A stretch of DNA of 64,000 nucleotides from Shewanella pealeana ATCC 700345 (GCF_000018285.1 NC_009901.1:805001-869000), one strand, 5' to 3'; numbered from the stretch's first letter, positions 27,569 to 36,830 are shown. Numbers and translations are program-made. Notes: generated by a model not told the origin, from the sequence alone.

Positions 27569-29212
27569 ATGACAACTGAACGAAATAAAAAAAACAGCTC
27601 GCTTAAGGGGATCGCCTTGCATGGGGTCTTGCTGGGTGTAGTGAGTTTAACTGCTTGTGGCGGCTCAGGTGATGAGGAAACGCCAAAGCCTGAAGAGAAA
27701 ATTTACCCAGCCTATACCGACATCAAGGCCTCTGGTGGTGACACCACTACCTTCGATGCATCTGAGTCTGGTCACGGTTTTTCAACCCCAGCTCCTAACT
27801 TAAGCGATGAGGAGTTGGCGCTGCACCTTGAAGGTGACTTAAGCTTTGAGACCGCCTTTACCACGGCGCCTAACAGCGCTCACCCAGAGCTAGATGGCCT
27901 AGGGCCAGTATTTAATAATGCCGATTGTAACTCTTGCCATCAGCGTGATGGTCGAAATTCGACCCCCATAGTTGCGAGCGGTGAAACGCGGATTAAGCTA
28001 GGGTCAGATGCGGGCATATTCTTAAGAATTAGTCTGGCGCCTAATGAGCCGTGTGTAACAGGTACGGCCGCAAATGATTATTGCGCCCCTATTGCCGTGC
28101 CCGATTTTGGTGGGCAGTTGTTTCACCGCGGCGTATTGCAGGCCCGCGATGATTGGCAGCAAAATCAGTTTATTGGTCAGGCTGATGTCTATCTATCTTA
28201 TGAAACTAAGCAAGTTAGCTATAGCGATGGCAGCAGTGTTACTTTGAAAAAGCCTAAGTTTGAGGTGGAAAACCCATACGATGCGCCAGGTGAGACTATG
28301 GCGAGCAGTAATCTGACCTCTAATTTGCTGCAAGACGATGTACTCATGGGCTGGCGTAATGGCATGCCAGTGTTTGGCTTAGGCTTGCTAGAGGCTATCT
28401 CAGAGGCGGATATTCTAGCCAATGTCGATGCGGTGGATAGTAATAACGACGGTATATCGGGCCGAGCTAACTATGTCTTCGATGCGATTAAAGCCAAAGC
28501 GGGTGATACTAACCCGGTATCGCTCGGCCGTTTTGGCTGGAAGGCCAACACCCCAAGTGTGCGAGTGCAATCACTCGGGGCGTTACGCGGCGATATGGGG
28601 ATCACTAACCCCTTATTTCCAGATGAAAGCATTGCCGGTACCGCGCTGCATGACTCCTACTTAGTGCGCACAGGCTTTGTAGATACGGGAGCGGGGATCG
28701 ATGGTGAACCAGAAGCCAGCGCCGAGTTCAGTGATTCAGTGGTGTTCTACGCCGAGACTTTAGCCGTCCCTGCTAGACGAAATGTCGATGATCTTGATGT
28801 GCGTGAAGGGGCAAGACTGTTCGAGCAGCTTAACTGTACGGGTTGTCATACTCCAAGCTTTGTCACAAAGGCGTCGGGTGATGTTGGCGGCGTGGAGATG
28901 AGTGACAGTCATAAGAGTCAAACCATCTATCCTTTCAGTGACATGCTGCTGCATGATATGGGAGAGGGGTTGGCAGATGGTCGTCCAGATTTCTTAGCCG
29001 ATGGAAACGAGTGGCGCACTCGTCCCTTATGGGGAATAGGCTTGACACAGACCGTTAATCCGCAAGCCGGATTCCTGCACGATGGCCGCGCGGCGACCCT
29101 CGAAGAAGCTATCTTATGGCACGGTGGTGAAGCTGAAAAAAGTCAGCAAGATTTTATGGCGTTAACGGCAGAGGAACGCGCGCAAGTTATTGATTTCTTG
29201 ATGTCCCTATAA
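27569..29212 (+). CDS. Di-heme oxidoreductase (DHOR/DUF1111) lipoprotein
   Basis: About 547 residues from the ATG at 27569 (alternatives: GTG 27509, ATG 27557). The N-terminus ends in the lipobox LTAC followed by GGSGDEE, so it is a periplasm-facing lipoprotein. Two c-type heme motifs, CNSCH and CTGCH, mark a cytochrome c peroxidase-like fold; these proteins are often labelled thiol oxidoreductase. It lies 124 bp after imelysin. DHOR and imelysin genes often occur together, suggesting redox handling of iron or of an iron compound; this is context inference. Confidence 0.88.
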   Translation: MTTERNKKNSSLKGIALHGVLLGVVSLTACGGSGDEETPKPEEKIYPAYTDIKASGGDTTTFDASESGHGFSTPAPNLSDEELALHLEGDLSFETAFTTAPNSAHPELDGLGPVFNNADCNSCHQRDGRNSTPIVASGETRIKLGSDAGIFLRISLAPNEPCVTGTAANDYCAPIAVPDFGGQLFHRGVLQARDDWQQNQFIGQADVYLSYETKQVSYSDGSSVTLKKPKFEVENPYDAPGETMASSNLTSNLLQDDVLMGWRNGMPVFGLGLLEAISEADILANVDAVDSNNDGISGRANYVFDAIKAKAGDTNPVSLGRFGWKANTPSVRVQSLGALRGDMGITNPLFPDESIAGTALHDSYLVRTGFVDTGAGIDGEPEASAEFSDSVVFYAETLAVPARRNVDDLDVREGARLFEQLNCTGCHTPSFVTKASGDVGGVEMSDSHKSQTIYPFSDMLLHDMGEGLADGRPDFLADGNEWRTRPLWGIGLTQTVNPQAGFLHDGRAATLEEAILWHGGEAEKSQQDFMALTAEERAQVIDFLMSL

Positions 29213-29252
29213 TCACAAAATGCATAACTGAAACGCACTCAGTAAACGCAAA

Positions 29253-29296
29253 AACAGCGGGGCTACCTCTTTTGAGGAGTTTCGCTGTTGATTTTG
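29253..29296 (+). terminator. Terminator after the di-heme gene
   Basis: AACAGCG pairs with CGCTGTT; the inner pairs CCTC and GAGG form a tip with a TTTT loop. It is followed by GATTTTG. Moderate strength. Confidence 0.55.
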
Positions 29297-29431
29297 TGAG
29301 GTAGGTAAAGCTAATTCGATTTATTGCACCGCACCTCGTGATCTGTTTCATGTAATCTTCCAACCAAATCGCCTATGATTTATTTATTGATTCTATTCAC
29401 TTTCAATTTTTGAACTTATGGGAGATGTCTG

Positions 29432-29965
29432 GTGAGCAAAATTCTTATCGTTTACTCAAGTGTACATGGCCAGACTCGTAAAATTTGTGGCTACCTAGAA
29501 GATAAACTGAAAGCGGTTGGCAACTGCGTCACAGCGGTGAATATTGCAGATAAAGTCGACTTAGGTGAATTTGACAAAATTATTATCGGGGCGAGTATCC
29601 GTCACGGTAAACATAACGCCGCAGTTTATGACTTTATTGAGGCGCATCAGGCAGAGTTAGAGCAAAAGCCAAGCAGCTTCTTTTCGGTTAACTTGGTGGC
29701 ACGTAAGCCGTTAAAAAATACCGCAGAGACTAACCCTTATATGCGCGCCTTCTTTGAAAAGTCGCCTTGGGTTCCTGATATCGCTGAAGTGTTTGGCGGT
29801 AGTCTGAATTATCCTAGCTATGGCGCTATGGATAGAAACATTATTCGTTTTATTATGTGGATGACTAAAGGTCCAACAGCGGCTGATACTAATATTGAGT
29901 ATACCGACTGGAATAAGGTTGATGCCTACGTCGACTCTATTCATCAATTGGTGGTAACGGCTTAA
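29432..29965 (+). CDS. hemG: Menaquinone-dependent protoporphyrinogen IX dehydrogenase
   Basis: Oxidises protoporphyrinogen IX to protoporphyrin IX in heme synthesis, passing electrons to the quinone pool. 177 residues, GTG start with GGGAG upstream. It has a flavodoxin-like fold with the FMN loop IVYSSVHGQTRKIC (residues 5-18) and IIGASIRHGKHN. The length is right for the family. It lies 14 bp before a cytochrome-b-like membrane gene. Confidence 0.95.
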   Translation: MSKILIVYSSVHGQTRKICGYLEDKLKAVGNCVTAVNIADKVDLGEFDKIIIGASIRHGKHNAAVYDFIEAHQAELEQKPSSFFSVNLVARKPLKNTAETNPYMRAFFEKSPWVPDIAEVFGGSLNYPSYGAMDRNIIRFIMWMTKGPTAADTNIEYTDWNKVDAYVDSIHQLVVTA

Positions 29966-29979
29966 GCAAAGGAAGAGAT

Positions 29980-30510
29980 ATGGCGCAGTCTATGTTTAAA
30001 CGCTTAGCGAGAAAGTATATTGATTTGCAGCACGTGCTTATCATTGTTATTAGCGCCTATTTAATTTTTACCAGTGGTTCGATATTGATTGGTCGCAGCC
30101 TACGCGCCAATGCCAGTTTCTGGGATCAGAGCCATGTTTATCTCGGGCTCATTGGCGCTTTCTTATCGATTACCTTTGTGATCACCACTTGCCTCAAGGG
30201 CAAGTGGCGCCAGTATTTTCCTTGGTTGATTGCTGACTTTTCTCAGCTTAAGAGTGACATCCTAGGAATAATTAAAGGCAAGCTCCCAATTGCTGGCGGC
30301 CGAGGTCTGTTTAGTGTGGTCGAGGGTGTTGGCATGCTGCTGTTTTTGGCCGTCGGTATCACTGGTATAGCCTGGTTTGCGACTCAAGGGGGCAGCGATG
30401 CGCTGATGTGGCGCGGTTACCATATTCAGTTTGCACAAGGCTTTATCGGCTTTATTGTGGTCCACGCTATTTTTGCCTGTTTGCATCTGCTGGATTTTAT
30501 TAGAAACTAA
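29980..30510 (+). CDS. Four-helix cytochrome-b-like membrane protein next to HemG
   Basis: 176 residues with about four hydrophobic helices. Histidines lie in or near helices (LQHVLI, QSHVYLG, GYHIQFAQG, VVHAIFACLH), the pattern of heme-binding cytochrome b/b561-type proteins. No signal peptide. It directly follows hemG and is probably co-translated. I infer it may link HemG electrons to menaquinone; this is not proven. It could also be a structural membrane anchor. Confidence 0.75.
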   Translation: MAQSMFKRLARKYIDLQHVLIIVISAYLIFTSGSILIGRSLRANASFWDQSHVYLGLIGAFLSITFVITTCLKGKWRQYFPWLIADFSQLKSDILGIIKGKLPIAGGRGLFSVVEGVGMLLFLAVGITGIAWFATQGGSDALMWRGYHIQFAQGFIGFIVVHAIFACLHLLDFIRN

Positions 30511-30584
30511 TCACGGCTCATATCTCATATCTCATGGCTGTTTGAATAGAGTAAAGTTTGCTTTCCTTTGAGTAAGGTTAATCT

Positions 30585-30609
30585 AATGGCTCAAAAGTTT
30601 TGAGCCATT
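30585..30609. repeat. Perfect 12-bp hairpin in the 30511-30794 gap
   Basis: AATGGCTCAAAA and TTTTGAGCCATT are separated by one base. There is no T tract beyond the stem. It may terminate the hemG unit. The rest of the gap holds short repeats (CTCATAT twice near 30520) and CTTTTGTCCAAA at 30713, also found in the repeat-rich region near 11.5-12 kb. Confidence 0.6.
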
Positions 30610-30794
30610 GTCTTGCTTCATGCCCTCTGCGTTCCAATAACATCTGGGTTTAACGGCCAGTTCGCTATCTCTAGCTCTCGCTTATTAGCACATGGCTTCG
30701 CCGTAGTGAGTTGCTTTTGTCCAAAGTAGGTTAGTTGGAACTATCAAGCGCAGCTTGGTAAGAACAAGTTTAATGGTTAACTCTAACCTAGAAC

Positions 30795-31511
30795 CTAAGC
30801 AACAGAATCCAACAAGTCAGCCAATTCAGCTGAACTCAGAGGTCGCATAGACCCTTCAGGCAAATCCCCTAACTGTAAACTCTGAATCGATACCCGTTTA
30901 AGGTCGATAACCTTAAACCCCAACGCCTGTGACATGCGGCGTATCTGACGATTTAGCCCCTGAGTCAAAGTAATCTCATATTTATCAGCAGCTAAACGCT
31001 GCATGATACAAGGTAAAGTGACGACATCTTTATAACTCACCCCAGCGGCCATGTTTACAAGAAAAGCATCATCGAAAGGGCGGTCAACTTGCACATGGTA
31101 AGTCTTAGCATGACCAAAATCAGGGTGCATTAGCTTATGAGTTAATTCGCCATCGTTGGTTAAGATCAGTAAGCCGCGGCTGTCTTTATCGAGACGACCG
31201 ACAGGGTAGAGCCGTGGAGACTCCGGCAACAGGTGTAATAAGCTGTTTGGCAGGTGCGCTAGCAGACGACTATCTGTGCCGACGGCTTTATTAAATAGCC
31301 AGTAGGCTTTGGCTTCGACGACACGAATCGGTTCATCGTTAACATAGATCTGCTCGATGCTGCGCTGACCTATTGGCGTGTCGATTAGGGTGACGCTATC
31401 GACGTGGTTAGCGAGGCGCTCATCGATACGAACTAAGCCGTCTCTGATTAAGCGGGTCGCGGCGCGACGTGAACAGCAGCCGGTTAAGGCAAGGTATTTT
31501 GCGAGTCTCAT
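30795..31511 (-). CDS. rluF: RluF-like 23S rRNA pseudouridine synthase
   Basis: 238 residues: an S4 RNA-binding domain (1-60, CCSRRAATRLIRDGLV), then the RsuA/RluB/E/F catalytic domain with VGRLDKDSRGLLILTNDG, where Asp near 107 is catalytic, and QGLNRQIRRMSQALGF. The VGRLDKDS and GLNRQIRRM phrasing is closest to RluF, which modifies U2604 in E. coli 23S rRNA. The exact target could differ. It ends 283 bp from the converging cytochrome-b-like gene. Confidence 0.85.
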   Translation of the reverse strand: MRLAKYLALTGCCSRRAATRLIRDGLVRIDERLANHVDSVTLIDTPIGQRSIEQIYVNDEPIRVVEAKAYWLFNKAVGTDSRLLAHLPNSLLHLLPESPRLYPVGRLDKDSRGLLILTNDGELTHKLMHPDFGHAKTYHVQVDRPFDDAFLVNMAAGVSYKDVVTLPCIMQRLAADKYEITLTQGLNRQIRRMSQALGFKVIDLKRVSIQSLQLGDLPEGSMRPLSSAELADLLDSVA

Positions 31512-31523
31512 TAATTGTGGCTG

Positions 31524-32237
31524 TTATTCTTTAGCTAAATATTTCTGTGTGAGTTCACGGTAATCATTGATGGCCATTTGGCGTATGCTCCATGCGTGGG
31601 CAAGACACCAGAACAACACAATATTGGTTTGTGCCCAGAGAGTAATGGCTATCCAGCAGTAACTCGCTTGGGGATAATGTTTGTCGCATGGCTTGAAGTC
31701 TAAGGTATGCCAGTTTAACTGAAAAACCAGCCATGATGATGCGATAAAGCCTAAAACACTGATAAAAAAAACCGGCCAGCTAAAAGCTGAATTATCCTTA
31801 AACTTAGCGATGATACAGAGAAAATACATGACAAGGGTCCCGACTAAGAAGCCGGTTGAAATCAGTCGGTGAGTTTCTAAGTAGTTGATAGGGAAAATTC
31901 CCATCAGAACCACGCAAGAGCCTACCCATATCCCTATATATGATAAATACCGGCTAAAGTACCCTAGCTTTAGTAGGAATAAAGTAATCATGGATAGCAG
32001 GATGCATAACCCCGCTACCATTAGAGACATGTTGTAAATAAAGGCGTAGCGAGTGTAAGTGTAATCACCTAGTAAATCTGCTCGCTTGTTTATCACCTCG
32101 AAACCAATTTTTTGAAATTCAAACCACACAGATAAAGAGACGCCCGTTACTGCTATTACTGCTCCGAGAAAAATCAACATTACCGCTAAGCGGTGCAGAT
32201 CATACTGCATTGATTGCTCTCGCAATTTATCTTCCAT
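31524..32237 (-). CDS. Multi-pass membrane protein (DUF998/Frag1-like)
   Basis: 237 residues with about six hydrophobic helices (near 17-40, 66-88, 95-113, 125-145, 153-172, 200-220). The phrase GIFPINYLETHRLIS resembles the G.FP..H segment of DUF998-type proteins; this is a weak match. Inner membrane, unknown function. It starts only 12 bp upstream of rluF and is likely co-transcribed with it. Confidence 0.7.
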   Translation of the reverse strand: MEDKLREQSMQYDLHRLAVMLIFLGAVIAVTGVSLSVWFEFQKIGFEVINKRADLLGDYTYTRYAFIYNMSLMVAGLCILLSMITLFLLKLGYFSRYLSYIGIWVGSCVVLMGIFPINYLETHRLISTGFLVGTLVMYFLCIIAKFKDNSAFSWPVFFISVLGFIASSWLVFQLNWHTLDFKPCDKHYPQASYCWIAITLWAQTNIVLFWCLAHAWSIRQMAINDYRELTQKYLAKE

Positions 32238-32279
32238 GCCAGTTCCGGTTTCGATTGTGATTGCTATTCATTTAGCCCC

Positions 32280-32310
32280 AAAAAAAGGAGTACATATTCA
32301 TGTACTCCTT
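32280..32310 (-). terminator. Terminator of the antiporter gene
   Basis: AAGGAGTACAT (32285-32295) pairs perfectly with ATGTACTCCTT (32300-32310) around four bases. Read on the minus strand it is followed by TTTTTTGGGG. It lies 79 bp after the antiporter stop. Confidence 0.9.
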
Positions 32311-32388
32311 GATTATAGAATGCGTTGAGTCAGAACTCACTTTTATACCCAATATGTATTAAATGGGCTGACTATTTACGTTTACGGC

Positions 32389-33741
32389 CTACTTACGCTT
32401 ACGAAATATCACTATCACGACTGCTACAACTGCCAAGATCATACAGTACCAAGCGTGGGTGACCACATCTAATGGAGATAGGCTAAAGGTTGAGGCCACG
32501 AGTAGTGCTTGAGCGCCGTATGGGATAAGACCCTGAATGATACAAGAGAAAATATCTAATATGCTGGCTGCACGCTTTGGCGTGACACCGTGTTTTTGGG
32601 CAAGATCTTTTGCAATGTCACCAGTAACTACAATCGATACCGTGTTGTTTGCCACACAGGTGTTAGTTGCCGCAACAATACCGGCCATTCCAAGCTCTGA
32701 TGCGCGGCATGATGCTTCGCCTTTGGCTTTAGAAAAACGTGTAATTAGTTTTTCAATCTGCTGGCTAACAAATGCTAGACCACCTTGTTGCTGCATTAGT
32801 GCCGCTAAACCACCGACTAGCATAGACAGGATAAAGATCTCTTGCATGCTACCAAAACCGGCATAGATGTCTTTACCGAATTGGATCACGCCGTAATCCA
32901 TGGTGGCGATGCCTGTAATACCCGCCAATAAAATACCTATGGTTAGCACTACGAATACGTTAAGACCAGCAACTGCCAAGAACAAAATGGTTAGGTAAGG
33001 AATGACTTTAACGAAGTCGATCTCTTGCGCTGCTACATCTGCTTGGCCTTGGCCTGCTAAAGTGAAAATCACTAAGGTAATGATTGATGCTGGGATGGCG
33101 AAGATCAGGTTTTCTCTGAACTTGTCTTTCATCTCACAGCCTTGAGTACGGGTGGCTGCAATGGTGGTATCAGAGATAATCGATAAATTATCACCAAATA
33201 GTGCCCCCGATATTACCGCACCCGCCATGATGGCTAAGTCGATTTGTGCTTCGTTAGCAACGCCTAAAGCAATTGGAGCAACGGCCGCAATTGTGCCCAT
33301 AGAGGTACCCATCGCGGTTGCAATAAAGGCGGCAATTACGAAAAACCCTGGTAGTAACAAGTTTGAAGGCACTAAAGATAGACCCAGTGCGACAGTAGCA
33401 TCGACACCGCCAGTGGCTTTTGCTACCGCAGCAAAGGCGCCAGCCAGCAAATAGATCATACACATGGCGATGATATTTGAATGGCCAATACCGTTTAAAA
33501 AGGTTTCTATTGATTGGTTAAGCTTTTGCTTTGAAATCAAAATAGCAAAAATAATAGCGGGTAGAATCGCTACTACACTCGGTAACTGGTAAAAGGCAAA
33601 GTCTACACCTTGGCTTTGAAAGTAAACGCCTGCACCAATAAATAGGGCTAGAAATAGAAATAGCGGCGTTAGGGCTAAAAATGATGGAGCAGTGCTTGCT
33701 GCTACGTTTTGGGCTTCTGGGGCATTATTTGAAGTCGTCAA
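32389..33741 (-). CDS. NhaC-family Na+/H+ antiporter
   Basis: About 450 residues with 10-12 hydrophobic helices. Typical phrases are NNTVSIVVTGDIAKDL, SILDIFSCIIQGLIPYGAQ and GAVISGALFGDN, all of the NhaC group. It exchanges sodium for protons in the inner membrane. The frame continues upstream to a TTG at 33807, but a TTG at 33741 (protein MTTSNNAPEAQN) follows AGAGA at the right spacing and avoids an odd polar extension. I favour 33741. Transcribed alone. Confidence 0.85.
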   Translation of the reverse strand: MTTSNNAPEAQNVAASTAPSFLALTPLFLFLALFIGAGVYFQSQGVDFAFYQLPSVVAILPAIIFAILISKQKLNQSIETFLNGIGHSNIIAMCMIYLLAGAFAAVAKATGGVDATVALGLSLVPSNLLLPGFFVIAAFIATAMGTSMGTIAAVAPIALGVANEAQIDLAIMAGAVISGALFGDNLSIISDTTIAATRTQGCEMKDKFRENLIFAIPASIITLVIFTLAGQGQADVAAQEIDFVKVIPYLTILFLAVAGLNVFVVLTIGILLAGITGIATMDYGVIQFGKDIYAGFGSMQEIFILSMLVGGLAALMQQQGGLAFVSQQIEKLITRFSKAKGEASCRASELGMAGIVAATNTCVANNTVSIVVTGDIAKDLAQKHGVTPKRAASILDIFSCIIQGLIPYGAQALLVASTFSLSPLDVVTHAWYCMILAVVAVVIVIFRKRK

Positions 33742-33763
33742 TGTTATCTCTCTTATATTAAAC

Positions 33764-33787
33764 CTAGCTTCGAACCATTGTTCCCAT
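33764..33787 (-). other. Possible leader peptide MGTMVRS before the antiporter
   Basis: ATG at 33787 is preceded within a few bases by the strongest ribosome site in this leader, AGGAGGG, and reads seven codons to TAG. The antiporter TTG lies 22 bases after its stop, in another frame. Such a layout could couple or limit translation of the antiporter. It may be accidental. Confidence 0.3.
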
Positions 33788-33807
33788 TGCCCTCCTAGCT
33801 GGAACAA

Positions 33808-34150
33808 ACTACTTATTAGCCTGAGCTAAATCATAGAATGGTACATCTCAATAGTTGAGAGGATATGAGATCGAAAGACGTCTGTCAATTTAGACGTCTA
33901 GATGTTTTTACTGCTAACGTCGACTTTAGCAAAAGTTGTGAACTCGGTTGGCTTATTTCAGCTTTGGCTTAAGTTGCCTAGGTTGGGGAGTAATTTCAAA
34001 TGGTTTTATGCAGACCTAAGTGATTTTGTTAGGAAATTTCATTTAGAATTTAGCATTAGATGCTAAGCTCTGCCTCAAGGTACAGCAGTAGCTAGCATTA
34101 CCTATAAGCTTAAATATTTAAATTTTTAGTTAAATAAAAAGAGAACCCAT
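33808..34150. promoter_or_regulatory. Divergent control region with paired palindromes
   Basis: 343 bp between the antiporter and DUF3087 genes. The 8-bp palindrome AGACGTCT occurs at 33876-33883 and 33892-33899 (16 bp apart). TCTCAA-TAG-TTGAGA lies at 33846-33860. These look like operators or an mRNA hairpin close to the antiporter. No gene was seen. Confidence 0.5.
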
Positions 34151-34675
34151 ATGCAACTGATGGATGTTGATAAGCAAACCTATCGTAAGAACACCAATCT
34201 GGTGATCATGGGGTTTGTGGCTAGTCTGGCTATCTTGGCACTGATCTTCGGTGCAATCTTAATTCACTTCTTTGGTGCGCCTGCAAGCGTAAGTGGTGAG
34301 TCTACCGGTAACTTTCACCTGAACTTGATTGGGGTCATCTTAGCGTTAATGACTTGTGGTGGCGTATTGAATACTCAAAAGCATAAGCCTTTTATGCGTG
34401 AGGTCTATTATGTGTGGCGCTTAAAGCAGCTGCATAACCAGATATATCGTAAGCTGGCTAAGATAAAGTTAGCCGCAGATAATGAAGAACTGAATGCGTT
34501 TATTATCTTGAGTTTCTACTTTGCTAGCCTTAAGCAGGTCTACACTCTAGACAATAACACGCTCACCATATCTACGGTGGAAAAGGATCTCGCACAGTTA
34601 AATGACAAGATAGCCGCGCTTGGTTTAACAGCTTCGGCTGAGCAATTTGAGCCGAAAATGCTTGATGAGATATAA
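34151..34675 (+). CDS. DUF3087 family membrane protein
   Basis: 174 residues with two hydrophobic helices (about 17-43 and 58-77), then a mostly helical polar C-terminal part. Family of unknown function in Shewanella and relatives. Starts with AGAGAAC upstream of the ATG; a second ATG at 34160 is possible. Inner membrane, C-terminus probably cytoplasmic. Confidence 0.8.
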   Translation: MQLMDVDKQTYRKNTNLVIMGFVASLAILALIFGAILIHFFGAPASVSGESTGNFHLNLIGVILALMTCGGVLNTQKHKPFMREVYYVWRLKQLHNQIYRKLAKIKLAADNEELNAFIILSFYFASLKQVYTLDNNTLTISTVEKDLAQLNDKIAALGLTASAEQFEPKMLDEI

Positions 34676-34899
34676 CTTGTCCCTAGGATCTAGAACCTAC
34701 TTTTAATCTCTGACGGCATAAATGCCGAGCTAGAATGATATTGTTTTTTCCGGCTCTACTCGGCTATTACCGTCTTTGCTTTTCCTTGCAACTAGCACCT
34801 TCTCTTAAACCTAGCACCTTCTGTAAAATCCCCTCTGTAAATCTGGTAATTCAATGTGTTAAGCTTGTTGGCGTTGATTGTAAACAAACTGGATTCCGG

Positions 34900-36789
34900 G
34901 TGTACATTGCAAAAAAATGGCTAAAGATCATTACGCTCTTTATGGTGGCAAGTTCTGCCTCCGTTATGAGTCTTCAGGTGCACGCAGCCAGCCCCTTTCT
35001 TAAGTTAGAGCAACAGCTTTCTGACTCATCTCCAAGTGATGCCCTGACACTGCTCAACGAGTTTCAACTCGAGCCTATTAGCACCACGGCATACAACAGG
35101 GCTAAGTTACATTTTCTCTACGGCAAGCAATACGCACGTAACCGCCTGCTTGAGCAATCGATTGCAAGCTACGACATGGCAATAGTGCTGGCTAAGCCAC
35201 TCATGGGCTCAGAATTGCTAATTGAGAGCTATCTAGGGCGTTCTTTTGCACGCTATTTACAGACGAACGATCCTGAAGTTTATTGTAGCGACAGGGCAAA
35301 GGCGTTGGTGCTAGCTAGGCGGCAAAGCAACAGAGAGTTATTAGCTAAGAGCTTAACTCAGAATGCTTTTTGCTTTAATAAGGTCACGAATGTGCATCAT
35401 GGCATCGCTCTGCTAGATGAAGCCATGTTGTTAATCGATACTGAAGACAAAGCGAATTATAACCGTAAGGCAATGATCTTTAATGCCACCGGTTCACTCT
35501 ATCGTACGGTAGGTCTACATAAACGTGGTTATGTGAACTTTGAGAAAGCCTATCAAAATTGGAGCGAGATAGACGATACCCAAGACATGTTTAATATGCT
35601 GCATAACATGATCAGCGAAGCGGTTAAGCTGGGAGATTGGGAAAAGGCGCGAGATAATATTGAACAGCAGTTTTTACTGGCGGTTAAAGCTTCTGAATTT
35701 AACGACTTTGGTTTTTTCGCTCACCTAAATGCGGGGCGCGTAGAATTAGCCACCCATAATTATGTCGATGCGATTGAGCACTTAGAGCAAGCCATCTCCC
35801 TCAAGGACACCACCCGAGAACAATATTTTATCACGAGTAGTTACCTGTTTCTGGCCCAGGCATATTTACGAAGTGGTGATGTAGAGCAAGCGGCGGCCAT
35901 GGCACGCATTTTTAAGCAAGACAGCACATTCCCTAAGAATATGAGCAGTATGACGCTCAAGGCTGATGCCATTATAGCCTTGGAGCAGCAGCAGTATTTA
36001 TCTGCGATAAACGCCTTGCTAGAGGTGATTGATAAGGAACGGCAAAAGAATAAACAGATCATAGATAATGAGGTGATCGACTTGGCGTTAGAGCATAACT
36101 CTACACTCGCCGAATTTGAGAATCAGTTACTGGCGAACAAATTGGCCATTAACGAATTGAGCCTAGCGGCCGTGGCAGATAAACAGCGGATCTATGACTT
36201 AAGGGTGAGCCTCTTCTTCTTGGTAGCTACGGTACTTCTGATTGCAATTTTGTTTCTGTGGCAATCTCGTAAAGCCTTTAAACACAGTGCACAAACTGAC
36301 TTCTTAACTGGTATCGCTAATCGCGCTCATGTGTTCAACCGAGGCCAGAGAATGATCGACAGGGCTATCAAGAAGAAGCATCCCTTAGCGGTGATCATTT
36401 TTGATATCGATAACTTTAAGTCTATTAACGATCAGTATGGCCATCAGGTGGGCGATCTGGCGATAAAAGCTGTTGCCAAGCGCGGAGAGCGTTGGCTCAG
36501 AGATTGCGATCTTATTGGCCGAATCGGCGGCGAAGAATTTTTAATTGTACTGCCAGATGTCACTGAGGCTGACGCGATTCTTATCTCTGAACGTTTACGT
36601 GAAGGCATAGCCTCTCAGGCATTTAAGTTCGATGATGTGGTTATCGAACTGACGGTAAGTATAGGTGTGGCTGCATTAAAACCGCCTCAAACTCGCTTAA
36701 CCGATCTGGTTAATCTGGCAGATAAGGGACTCTATAAGGCCAAGTTCTCTGGTAAGAATAGAGTCTATCTTATTGAACAGTTTGCTTAA
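34900..36789 (+). CDS. Diguanylate cyclase: signal peptide, TPR sensor, TM helix, GGDEF
   Basis: Makes cyclic di-GMP. The frame is open from 34735, but the GTG at 34900 begins a good signal peptide (KKWLKIITLFMVASSASV, cut after VHA) and gives about 629 residues. Residues 35-430 are helical TPR-like repeats, expected in the periplasm. A short coiled coil and TM helix (LFFLVATVLLIAILFLW) follow, then the GGDEF domain with TDFLTGIANRA, FDIDNFKSINDQYGHQ and GGEEF. The inhibitory site RDCD lies five residues before GGEEF, so product feedback is likely intact. Confidence 0.9.
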   Translation: MYIAKKWLKIITLFMVASSASVMSLQVHAASPFLKLEQQLSDSSPSDALTLLNEFQLEPISTTAYNRAKLHFLYGKQYARNRLLEQSIASYDMAIVLAKPLMGSELLIESYLGRSFARYLQTNDPEVYCSDRAKALVLARRQSNRELLAKSLTQNAFCFNKVTNVHHGIALLDEAMLLIDTEDKANYNRKAMIFNATGSLYRTVGLHKRGYVNFEKAYQNWSEIDDTQDMFNMLHNMISEAVKLGDWEKARDNIEQQFLLAVKASEFNDFGFFAHLNAGRVELATHNYVDAIEHLEQAISLKDTTREQYFITSSYLFLAQAYLRSGDVEQAAAMARIFKQDSTFPKNMSSMTLKADAIIALEQQQYLSAINALLEVIDKERQKNKQIIDNEVIDLALEHNSTLAEFENQLLANKLAINELSLAAVADKQRIYDLRVSLFFLVATVLLIAILFLWQSRKAFKHSAQTDFLTGIANRAHVFNRGQRMIDRAIKKKHPLAVIIFDIDNFKSINDQYGHQVGDLAIKAVAKRGERWLRDCDLIGRIGGEEFLIVLPDVTEADAILISERLREGIASQAFKFDDVVIELTVSIGVAALKPPQTRLTDLVNLADKGLYKAKFSGKNRVYLIEQFA

Positions 36790-36830
36790 GCCTAACCCGC
36801 CTAACGCTTAGTCTTGTGCTAGGCTTTTTT
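36788..36830 (+). terminator. Terminator of the diguanylate cyclase gene
   Basis: AAGCCTA pairs with TAGGCTT around a 25-nt loop and is followed by TTTTG. It overlaps the stop codon. Confidence 0.6.
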
